A DNA stretch of 5,172 bases from Anaerolineae bacterium (GTDB lineage: Bacteria > Chloroflexota > Anaerolineae > JAFGEY01): contig JAFGJF010000178.1 of the NCBI GenBank assembly GCA_016929205.1, positions 1-5,172 on the forward strand. Reading direction: 5' to 3'. The position numbers and the translations under genes were made by a program. The first letter of the stretch is position 1, and every line of letters begins with the position of its first letter. Positions 1-5,172 of the stretch are shown here, in pieces. The notes under the pieces were generated by a model. The model saw nothing but the letters and a program-made list of their open reading frames with translations. It was not told where the DNA came from and searched no databases.

Positions 1-861
1 GCCGCAAATGAATTCACGGGTTCCAACGCTGGGAAAGGCGACCCAAAGCGTTCCATCGGCAGAGAACGCCATCGTCGGCGTATAGGTCGTTTGATCGCCG
101 CCGGTGCAATAAATCTTGCAGCGACGCTCGTCCAGATCGGCGAGGCCAAAGGGCATGGGTAAATCCGCCCCGGCAGCGTTGCGCGGCTTGCCGGCGCGAT
201 CGAGACAGACGTAATACACATTTTGACGGCCGATCCTGGGCGGGCTTTCCCAGACCATACACACGTGAAGGGTGTCGTCCGGTCCGATCGCCGAGGATGC
301 ATAGATGTCGCCCTGCCCGTTGGTTACCCGGTGAAATGTACCCCAGGTATTGCCGCCATCTCTCGAGATCTTGAATCCCCATGGCCCATGGTGCTGTTCC
401 TTGATACTGTGGGTTCCCGAGCGGAAAAAGAACAGCAAATCGCCGTTCCCGAACCGGGAGATCTGAGGGTAAGTGCATTTCGGTGCCGCATCCGGCAGCG
501 GTTCCCACAAAGTGATGTCCTGGGGATTGGCGCTGCGAACGTGCAGGGCCGGGCCGCCGTGGCACCCGTAAATCAGGTGAATCCGGCCCTTATCGTCGAC
601 CCATAAAGCCGGGTTCCCGTGCGTATCGTGGTCACCGATCGGGTTGCTGGCGACCCGCACAGCGTTTGACCAGGTTCCTTGTTCATGATCGAACGCCATG
701 ACGTAGGGATCCATTCTCGTATGTTGAAAGGCGACATACGTCCTTCCCCGATAGTGTTCGGCGTGAGGGTAAATGATCGAGTAGAATGGATACGCATCGC
801 TACGGAAGAACGGTCTCGGTACCGTCACTTCTCGAGTGATCGAGGTCTGGATCTCGTTCAA
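1..861 (-). CDS. BNR_4-family beta-propeller protein, possible polysaccharide lyase or glycosidase (partial, C terminus beyond the left edge)
   Basis: The minus-strand frame is open from 861 to the window edge and gives 287 residues. The chosen start is TTG at 861-859, because AGGAG lies 5 nt upstream and no in-frame ATG is near. The protein opens with a conserved-looking block (YPFYSIIYPHAEHY, residues 24-37). It then has DHDTHGNPALWVDDKG (77-92), YGCHGG (98-103), TYPQ (130-133), an FFFRSG strand (144-149) and an Asp-box, SRDGGNTW (166-173). This pattern is that of BNR repeat-containing (BNR_4, PF15892-like) seven-bladed propellers, a fold shared by PL24/PL25 ulvan lyases. His81 and His101 are 20 residues apart, followed by Tyr131 and Arg147, which resembles the lyase active-site set. 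There is no signal peptide from this start, so it is probably cytoplasmic. About 100-150 residues are likely missing. It is transcribed divergently from the sulfatase operon, so it probably shares substrate and control. A non-catalytic propeller or a sialidase-like hydrolase remains possible; the family call is firm, the reaction is not. Confidence 0.85.
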   Translation of the reverse strand, partial: MNEIQTSITREVTVPRPFFRSDAYPFYSIIYPHAEHYRGRTYVAFQHTRMDPYVMAFDHEQGTWSNAVRVASNPIGDHDTHGNPALWVDDKGRIHLIYGCHGGPALHVRSANPQDITLWEPLPDAAPKCTYPQISRFGNGDLLFFFRSGTHSIKEQHHGPWGFKISRDGGNTWGTFHRVTNGQGDIYASSAIGPDDTLHVCMVWESPPRIGRQNVYYVCLDRAGKPRNAAGADLPMPFGLADLDERRCKIYCTGGDQTTYTPTMAFSADGTLWVAFPSVGTREFICG

Positions 862-1030
862 GAATGCTCCTATTCCAACGAGTCGAACATCGCGTATGCC
901 TCCTCGCCCAAGCTGATGAGATAAAGGTCCTTCGCGGTAGCCTGAGTCCGGCCGCCGGCACTGAGCAGATGAGGGGACTCCTCTCCGGCGGTGCAACATA
1001 GCCCTGCTTGGGCAAGGGCAGAAATTCCTG
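862..1030 (-). other. Leader of the BNR_4 gene with inverted repeats and an open frame of uncertain coding status
   Basis: This stretch lies between the minus-strand promoter and the TTG start of the propeller gene. Two inverted repeats are visible. An 8-bp pair (GCCCAAGC at 1006-1013, GCTTGGGC at 906-913) encloses a 7-bp GC-rich pair (CCGCCGG at 985-991, CCGGCGG at 952-958). A separate frame is open down to TAG at 872-870 and ends in KDLYLISLGEEAYAMFDSLE. Its last 39 codons have G/C at 25, 18 and 29 of first, second and third positions by hand count, which looks coding-like. Its possible ATGs (1091, 1037) lie upstream of, or inside, the -10 box, so a full-length product from this promoter is unlikely. 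Its last six codons (ATG 890-888, MFDSLE) have their own SD, GAGGAGG at 899-905, 8 nt upstream. It could be a structured leader, a small coupled ORF, or the frameshifted old N terminus of the propeller protein. I cannot decide between these. Confidence 0.4.
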
Positions 1031-1035
1031 ATACC

Positions 1036-1065
1036 ATTATAGCAAAGATCAAAGATACTTGACAA
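1036..1065 (-). promoter_or_regulatory. Sigma70-like promoter driving the BNR_4 gene
   Basis: On the minus strand, TTGTCA (1065-1060) and a perfect TATAAT (1041-1036) are separated by 18 nt. Transcription would begin near 1030 and leave a leader of about 170 nt before the TTG start at 861. The spacer contains a perfect tandem 7-mer (CAAAGAT twice on the plus strand, 1043-1056). The -35 box lies over the -35 box of the opposite promoter. Confidence 0.65.
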
Positions 1066-1087
1066 CAAGCGACGCTCGTGCTAGTAT
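1059..1087 (+). promoter_or_regulatory. Sigma70-like promoter driving the sulfatase operon
   Basis: A perfect TTGACA -35 box (1059-1064) is followed after 17 nt by TAGTAT (1082-1087). A TGC just before the -10 (1079-1081) matches the extended -10 motif and would compensate for the imperfect hexamer. Transcription would begin near 1094, giving a 5' leader of about 90 nt that contains the small ORF at 1132. The box lies inside CTTG-ACAA-CAAG, a short inverted repeat that could be part of an operator. Confidence 0.7.
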
Positions 1088-1131
1088 TCACTCGCTACAC
1101 CCATCGTGCCCGGCAAAGGAGCTACACGGCC

Positions 1132-1215
1132 ATGCCGATCCAGATCTACGATGAACCAGCCTTTGAGGCTTGGAGACATCCCAAATATGAACCGACCCAA
1201 CGTCGTCCTCATTGA
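1132..1215 (+). CDS. Small upstream ORF (27 codons) in the sulfatase leader, possible leader peptide
   Basis: ATG at 1132 has AAAGGAG (1115-1121) 10 nt upstream, the best SD in this leader. The frame runs 27 codons to TGA at 1213-1215 and overlaps the first nine sulfatase codons in a different frame. The core of the peptide, DEPAFEAWRHPKYEP, is acidic and aromatic, with no signal or membrane segment. I recognise no family. It may be a regulatory leader peptide that affects ribosome access to the sulfatase start, or a small protein. An accidental ORF cannot be excluded at this length. Its position just downstream of a good promoter and its SD are the arguments for translation. Confidence 0.4.
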   Translation: MPIQIYDEPAFEAWRHPKYEPTQRRPH

Positions 1216-2545
1216 CTGCCACGATCTGGGAGATTGGCTCGGCTGCTACGGGCGAGACTATGTCCGTACGCCCAACCTCGATCGCCTGGCCCAAGAAGGT
1301 GCGCTGTTTGCGCAGCACATCGCCGTCTGTCCCATTTGTGGCCCCAGCCGCCTGGGACTGTGGACCAGTCGTTATCCCCACAGCCTGGATGTCTATGGCA
1401 ACACGAGCTACGAACCACGAGGTGATGCCCTCCCGCTGGCGTGCCTGTTTGCCCAACACGGCTACGAGACCTTTCACTGCGGGCAGTGGAAGAGTAATGG
1501 CACGCTCGAATGGGCCGGCTACCGGCACAAACTGGATGATGAGCCGGAATCGGAAAAAATATCCCGGTTCTTTGCGGCAAGGTGGCGTGCGGCCGAGCAG
1601 CCGTTCCTGGCGCATTTCTCCTTTCACCGGGTGCACCGCCCCTTTGGCCACATGTACGATCCCTCCCTGCTCGATCGTGTCGAGGTGCCGCCGACGGTGC
1701 CCGACGTGCCCACGACGCGCAAGGACCTGGCCAGCCTGTGTCACCAGATCACGATCCTGGACGCCCACATCGGGCGTATCCTCGATGCCATCAAAGCGCA
1801 CGACCTTGAGCAAAACACGGTCGTCGTCTTTGTCACCGATCACGGCATCGCTTATGCCCGCGCCAAGCACACTCTGTACGATGCCGGGATCCGGACGGCA
1901 CTGTTGATCAAGTACCCCCCCTCGATCCGGCCCGGGCAGCGGTGTGATGCACTGTTGAGCAACCTGGACCTCTATCCAACCCTGGCAGAGCTGTGTCATC
2001 TTTCCTCACCGCCCGGCATCGTGGGACGCAGCTTTTTGGGCCTGTTAAACGGCCAGCCGTATGTGCCGCGCGAACACGTGGTTTCATCCTTTACCTATGG
2101 GCAGCGCGGCGGTATGCAGGTCTATACCCCAAGACGCTGTCTGCGAACGGCGCGCTATAAATTCATTCGCAACTATACCAGCGATCCGGCCTACCTCGAC
2201 GGCGGTTTCGTCGGGCGTTTCGCCTTTGAACGCGACGTACTGGAGCAGTGGCCCTTGTTCGGCAATTCATCGCCGCCAGTCGAGTTTTACGATCTGCTCG
2301 CCGATCCGTGGGAAGAGCATAACCTGGCGGATAATCCCGCTTATGCCGGGCTGCGCGGCGAGTTCGCACAAGAACTGGTCGAGATCCTGCGTGAAACGGG
2401 CGACGAGATCTTGACCGGCGCGGTGCCCAGCAAAACGAATTCTCCGGTGATCCAGGAATGGGTCAAGCCCGAGCACAGCGACCGTCACCGGCTGCGCTTC
2501 GATCTCCACACGGATACGTGCGAGCGCCCTTTTTGGATTCTTTAG
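1187..2545 (+). CDS. Type I (formylglycine-dependent) sulfatase, heparan N-sulfatase-like
   Basis: This is predicted to hydrolyse a sulfate ester or N-sulfate on a glycan. Starting at ATG 1187 the protein has 452 residues, normal for S1 sulfatases, and begins MNRPNVVLI, the usual first strand. GGAG at 1172-1175 lies 11 nt upstream, a long but usable spacing. The frame is open farther upstream (ATG 1151, GTG 1106), but those starts add residues unlike the family and have no better SD. Visible motifs are CHDLGDWLGCYG (11-22, metal site), CGPSR (51-55, with Cys51 the formylglycine precursor), VTDHG (D218, H219) and AKHTLYD (K227). A family-typical C-terminal stretch reads FYDLLADPWEEHNLADN. The TDHG...AKHTLYDAGIR segment resembles N-sulfoglucosamine sulfohydrolases. 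Two departures are seen: His12 replaces the first Asp of the usual DD pair, and GQWKSNG stands where GKWHLG is common. There is no signal peptide, so it is likely cytoplasmic. It is the first large gene of the plus-strand operon. A formylglycine-generating enzyme is needed and is not in the window. Confidence 0.93.
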   Translation: MNRPNVVLIDCHDLGDWLGCYGRDYVRTPNLDRLAQEGALFAQHIAVCPICGPSRLGLWTSRYPHSLDVYGNTSYEPRGDALPLACLFAQHGYETFHCGQWKSNGTLEWAGYRHKLDDEPESEKISRFFAARWRAAEQPFLAHFSFHRVHRPFGHMYDPSLLDRVEVPPTVPDVPTTRKDLASLCHQITILDAHIGRILDAIKAHDLEQNTVVVFVTDHGIAYARAKHTLYDAGIRTALLIKYPPSIRPGQRCDALLSNLDLYPTLAELCHLSSPPGIVGRSFLGLLNGQPYVPREHVVSSFTYGQRGGMQVYTPRRCLRTARYKFIRNYTSDPAYLDGGFVGRFAFERDVLEQWPLFGNSSPPVEFYDLLADPWEEHNLADNPAYAGLRGEFAQELVEILRETGDEILTGAVPSKTNSPVIQEWVKPEHSDRHRLRFDLHTDTCERPFWIL

Positions 2546-2594
2546 CATCAGGCGAGCAATTTGTCTTTTATGACGTGAGTATGGATTAATCGCT

Positions 2595-2625
2595 AGAAAC
2601 CTGGTTTCTCAAAATAGTCTAGACT
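2595..2625. promoter_or_regulatory. Two palindromes upstream of the deacetylase gene, possible operator
   Basis: AGAAACC-T-GGTTTCT (2595-2609) is a perfect 7+7 inverted repeat around one base, and AGTCTAGACT (2616-2625) is a perfect 10-bp palindrome 6 nt farther on. Both lie in the 105-nt gap (2546-2650) between the sulfatase and deacetylase genes. The first is AT-rich, with too short a loop and no U-run for a good terminator, so a regulator-binding site is the better reading. No regulator gene is in view. Confidence 0.4.
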
Positions 2626-2640
2626 CCAGCTATAATCCGT

Positions 2641-2645
2641 AGGAG
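2641..2645 (+). promoter_or_regulatory. Strong ribosome binding site for the PIG-L gene
   Basis: AGGAG lies 5 nt before ATG 2651. It is the strongest SD of the plus-strand genes and fixes that start. Confidence 0.85.
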
Positions 2646-2650
2646 AAAAT

Positions 2651-3358
2651 ATGAACGTGGTTTCGATTATGGCCCACCAGGACGACGAGATGCACTGCCT
2701 GGGCACGATGCTCAAGGCCCGTGCCCGAGGCGACCGGCTCTTTTTCGTCACTGTCACCGACGGGGCGAAAGGGTTTGTCCAGCAGCCGGACATCGATCCG
2801 GAAGAGGCGCACCGTATTCGCCACGCCGAGATGAGCGACCTGGCTCGCCGCCTCGACGCGACGTATCTCAACCTGCGCGAGCCAGATGAGTTCTTGTACG
2901 ACACACCCGAGGTACGGATGAAACTGATCGAGGCGATCCGCCAAACGCAGGCCGACCTGATCTTGACGCACTATGACGAGGACTATAACCTCGATCACAC
3001 GACTGTCTCGTCGCTGGTGCGGCACTGTGCGATGCAATCCTGCCTGCCGGTGCTGCCAACCGAGTCCAGGCCGCTGGCGGCACACCCGGCCATATTCATG
3101 GTCGCTCCGCATGGCCCGTTTGACTTTCCGGCGACACACTTTGTGGATATCTCGGACTATGAGGCGGACAAAATCGCGCTGTTGAGCCTGCACCGTTCGC
3201 AGGAAACGGCAATGCAGCAGGCGGTCGGGGCCGGGTTCGATCGCCTGTGCCACCGCGCGGATGGATACTGGGGCCAGCAGGTGGGATGCGACTATGCGGA
3301 GGCGTTCGCGCCGATGCGCGCGCGAGGGGCGATCAAACCCTATCCTATTCTACCGTAA
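2651..3358 (+). CDS. PIG-L/LmbE-family zinc-dependent N-deacetylase
   Basis: The family removes the N-acetyl group from GlcNAc-type amino sugars and conjugates. The protein has 235 residues, the usual size for the single-domain family. Family motifs are visible: AHQDDE (residues 8-13, the AHPDDE zinc/catalytic motif with Gln for Pro), a TDG turn (36-38), an R-H-A-E helix near residue 57, and HYDEDYNLDH (107-116) supplying the third zinc ligand. Expected ligands are His9, Asp12 and His116, with Asp11 as general base. The start is fixed by AGGAG 5 nt upstream. There is no signal peptide, so it should be cytoplasmic. It lies 105 nt after the sulfatase and 30 nt before the GH39-like gene, all in one direction. 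Next to an N-sulfatase-like enzyme, deacetylation of glucosamine residues in a glycan fragment is a reasonable role. Related families act on mycothiol/bacillithiol precursors or chitobiose, and the substrate cannot be read from sequence. Confidence 0.94.
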   Translation: MNVVSIMAHQDDEMHCLGTMLKARARGDRLFFVTVTDGAKGFVQQPDIDPEEAHRIRHAEMSDLARRLDATYLNLREPDEFLYDTPEVRMKLIEAIRQTQADLILTHYDEDYNLDHTTVSSLVRHCAMQSCLPVLPTESRPLAAHPAIFMVAPHGPFDFPATHFVDISDYEADKIALLSLHRSQETAMQQAVGAGFDRLCHRADGYWGQQVGCDYAEAFAPMRARGAIKPYPILP

Positions 3359-3388
3359 GCGTTTGTTTCCAAAAAAGAGAGAGTTCTG

Positions 3389-4798
3389 ATGACGATGATC
3401 GATATCGACGCTCAAACCATTGTTGGCTCTCTGGAGACCTGGCGACACTCGGTGGGGCATGGCGGGATCAACTGGCTGCCCTTGCCGGATCGTGTCGTCA
3501 CCGGCGTAGCCAAATTGCAGCCGCGCTTGATCCGGATTTTTCTCCAAGAGTTCTTTGCTATCTATCCCGACCATGGTCGGTTTGATTGGCGCAGGCTCGA
3601 TCCGTACATGGCCGCACTGGCTCGGACCGGTGCCAGGGTCGTGGCTGCCATCACGATCAAGCCCCCGGTACTGTACCCGGAAATTGATCACACTATCTGG
3701 CAGCCCAATAACGTGCAAGAGTGGCAGCATGTGATCGCCGAACTCGTCCGGCGCTACTCGGTTGAGAAACCGGTCGTGACGCATTGGGAGATTGGCAACG
3801 AGGTCGATATTGGCGAGAGTGGCGGCAGTCCCTATCTGATCCGGAATCCTCAGGCCTATGTCGGGTACTATACGATGACCGTTCAGCCCATTCTGGACGC
3901 GTTTCCACAAGCCAGGGTGGGCGGTCCGGCTATGGCTGCGATGCATGCCGAACCACTGCCGGGGTTCATCAACTACTGCCGGCAGAACGGGTCGCAATTG
4001 GATTTTATTTCCTGGCATCTTTATCACAGCGATCCGGGCCGTCACGGCTACCAGGCACAGATCGCCCGCCTGCTGGTTGCCGATTTGCCCCGCCGGCCGG
4101 AGCTGATGGTGACCGAGTGGAGTCAATTCCCATCTGCCTGGAACGGGGACGAAAACCGAGACGCCACCGAGGATCGCGCTTTTGATTTGAGGCGGGCTGC
4201 TATGACTGCCGCCGCCATCATCGAGATGCGCCAAGCCGGTCTTGATTGGTCTTTCTACTATCACCTCTGGGATCAGGTCTGTTATCCGCAAGATTTCGCA
4301 CCCTTTTTCTCGCCTGCGGGAATGGCGAATATGGTCCACCATTGGAACGAGGTGCCACACCGGCTGGGGCTTTTCGGCGTGGATGGGGAGGTCCGTCCCC
4401 AATACTTTGTGTACCTGATCCTCTCAAGGCTGGGCCAGGAGCAGGTAGCAGCCTCGTCAAACGATGTTGCCGTACGCGTTCTGGCCGGTCGCTGCCCCAG
4501 AGGGACATCCGTTCTGGTGACAAACCACAGCCTGGATGAGCAGCGCGACCGCGTGGTGACGGTGCGTTTTTCTCATCTACGACCCGGCGTAAAACAGCTC
4601 GTTGTGTATCGCATCGATGACCAAAGGCGATGGAATGCCCAAGAATTGGAACTTGTTCCGGTTGAGCAGCGAGAAACCTATGCACAACAAGACTATGAAT
4701 GCCAGGTTTGGCTTCCAGCCAACAGCGTGGCTATGGTTGGCCTGTATGACAATCGAAAAGACGGATCCGTTTCTGCCGGCGTGAGGAAAAGCGTATGA
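3389..4798 (+). CDS. GH39-like clan-A glycoside hydrolase (beta-xylosidase / alpha-L-iduronidase type)
   Basis: This is a 469-residue retaining glycoside hydrolase of (beta/alpha)8 type. The barrel starts with RIFLQEFFAIYPDHGRFDW (49-67), followed by a long helix and the strand VVAAITIKPP. WEIGNE (133-138) would carry the acid/base Glu138, and VTEW (241-244) the nucleophile Glu243. DFISWHLYH (205-213) fits a clan-A strand. From about residue 340 the sequence becomes beta-rich and fits a C-terminal beta-sandwich, as in GH39. GH39 includes beta-xylosidases and alpha-L-iduronidase, the latter a glycosaminoglycan enzyme, which would suit the neighbouring sulfatase. The start has a weak GAGAG 5 nt upstream; a second ATG at 3395 is equally possible. 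There is no signal peptide. The stop overlaps the next start as ATGA, so translation is probably coupled to the dehydrogenase. Assignment to a related clan-A family such as GH5 or GH30 is less likely. The linkage cleaved is unknown. Confidence 0.85.
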   Translation: MTMIDIDAQTIVGSLETWRHSVGHGGINWLPLPDRVVTGVAKLQPRLIRIFLQEFFAIYPDHGRFDWRRLDPYMAALARTGARVVAAITIKPPVLYPEIDHTIWQPNNVQEWQHVIAELVRRYSVEKPVVTHWEIGNEVDIGESGGSPYLIRNPQAYVGYYTMTVQPILDAFPQARVGGPAMAAMHAEPLPGFINYCRQNGSQLDFISWHLYHSDPGRHGYQAQIARLLVADLPRRPELMVTEWSQFPSAWNGDENRDATEDRAFDLRRAAMTAAAIIEMRQAGLDWSFYYHLWDQVCYPQDFAPFFSPAGMANMVHHWNEVPHRLGLFGVDGEVRPQYFVYLILSRLGQEQVAASSNDVAVRVLAGRCPRGTSVLVTNHSLDEQRDRVVTVRFSHLRPGVKQLVVYRIDDQRRWNAQELELVPVEQRETYAQQDYECQVWLPANSVAMVGLYDNRKDGSVSAGVRKSV

Positions 4799-5172
4799 AA
4801 GCGCTGCAATTCCAGGCCATTGGCCAGGTCAACCTGGTCGAGATCGATCTGCCTCGGATTGGCGAGGACGAACTGCTGATCAAGACCGGTGCGACGACGA
4901 TCTGTACCTCGGACCTCAACGACATCCGCGAGAACCCTTTTGGCATCGAGCTGCCCGTCGTACTGGGGCACGAAGGCGCGGGCACGGTGGTGGCAGTTGG
5001 GAATAGAGTCTCATCATTTCGCGTCGGCGACCGCGTTGCCGCGCATCCGGTCCATCCCTGCGGGCAGTGCCATAACTGCCGTCGTGGTTGGGGACATTTG
5101 TGCGCGTCGATGGCCCATTTCGGTCTCAATCGGCCGGGCACCTTTGCCCAGTATTTTCCGGTGCGAGCTGAC
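4795..5172 (+). CDS. Zinc-dependent medium-chain alcohol/polyol dehydrogenase (partial, C terminus beyond the right edge)
   Basis: The 126 N-terminal residues form the catalytic GroES-like domain of a sorbitol/threonine-dehydrogenase-type enzyme, which oxidises a sugar alcohol or secondary hydroxyl with NAD(P)+. Visible sites are Cys37 (catalytic zinc ligand, in ICTSDL), GHEGAGTVVAVG (58-69, with His59-Glu60), VGDRV (77-81) and the structural zinc set Cys89, Cys92, Cys95 and Cys103. The Rossmann domain, about two thirds of the protein, is outside the window, so cofactor preference cannot be read. ATG 4795 overlaps the previous stop by 4 nt (ATGA), and GAGG at 4783-4786 serves as SD. Its place at the end of the visible operon suggests oxidation of a sugar released by the upstream enzymes. 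Idonate, sorbitol or a deoxy-sugar alcohol are all possible. Confidence 0.94.
   Translation, partial: MKALQFQAIGQVNLVEIDLPRIGEDELLIKTGATTICTSDLNDIRENPFGIELPVVLGHEGAGTVVAVGNRVSSFRVGDRVAAHPVHPCGQCHNCRRGWGHLCASMAHFGLNRPGTFAQYFPVRAD

Noticed and set aside
14..565. A 183-residue open frame on the minus strand
   Set aside because: It is a shadow: a different minus-strand frame over the same bases gives the conserved BNR_4 protein with an Asp-box, while this one is Arg/Pro/Ser-rich and shows no family motif.
931..950. Weak resemblance of the minus-strand segment ACTCAGGCTACCGC to a cobalamin-riboswitch box
   Set aside because: Only part of the box matches, and the downstream gene has no link to cobalamin.
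1106..1186. Sulfatase start at GTG 1106 or ATG 1151
   Set aside because: Neither has a convincing SD, and the extra residues precede the usual N terminus of the fold (NRPNVVLI) with no signal-peptide character.
1088..1999. A 303-residue open frame on the minus strand opposite the sulfatase
   Set aside because: It is antisense to a clear sulfatase with intact catalytic motifs and has no recognisable motif or SD.
2595..2614. The inverted repeat after the sulfatase as a rho-independent terminator
   Set aside because: The arms are AT-rich, the loop is too short for the full stem, and no T-run follows; it fits an operator better.
2631..2636. Perfect TATAAT before the deacetylase gene, as a promoter
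   Set aside because: No good -35 lies 16-18 nt upstream, and a start near 2643 would cut into the AGGAG ribosome site. It is not called as a promoter, though a weak or leaderless one is possible.
3350..4402. A 350-residue open frame on the minus strand opposite the GH39-like gene
   Set aside because: It is an antisense shadow caused by high G+C in third codon positions; the plus frame has the WEIGNE and TEW catalytic motifs.

Overview
The window reads as part of a carbohydrate-catabolism cluster from a free-living bacterium with fairly high G+C (by eye). The mix of leaderless-looking cytoplasmic glycan enzymes, Shine-Dalgarno (SD) sites of the AGGAG type and sigma70-like promoters would suit a Chloroflexota-type lineage. 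That placement is a guess from gene content, not a sequence match. No RNA gene, insertion sequence, CRISPR array or convincing terminator was found.

Layout. Positions 1-861 (minus strand) hold the N-terminal 287 codons of a BNR_4-type beta-propeller protein that runs off the left edge. It is preceded by a leader of about 170 nt (862-1030) with inverted repeats and an open frame of uncertain meaning. Positions 1031-1131 form a compact divergent control region with two outward promoters whose -35 boxes overlap on opposite strands. Rightward from it run four genes on the plus strand: a heparan-N-sulfatase-like type I sulfatase (1187-2545), a PIG-L/LmbE zinc deacetylase (2651-3358), a GH39-like clan-A glycoside hydrolase (3389-4798) and a zinc-dependent medium-chain dehydrogenase (4795 to the right edge, partial). 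A 27-codon ORF with its own SD (1132-1215) lies in the sulfatase leader and overlaps the sulfatase start. The 105-nt gap before the deacetylase carries two palindromes; the last two genes overlap by 4 nt.

How the genes may work together. Glycan-bond cleavage (propeller of PL24/PL25-lyase resemblance, GH39-like hydrolase), sulfate removal, N-deacetylation and sugar/polyol oxidation would together process a sulfated, amino-sugar- or uronate-containing glycan. Heparan-like glycosaminoglycans or ulvan-like polymers are the nearest known models. None of the four visible N termini looks like a signal peptide, which favours intracellular processing of imported oligosaccharides. The substrate is inference. 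The points most worth a second look are the atypical sulfatase pocket, the His/His/Tyr/Arg pattern in the propeller, the overlapping divergent promoters and the small upstream ORF.
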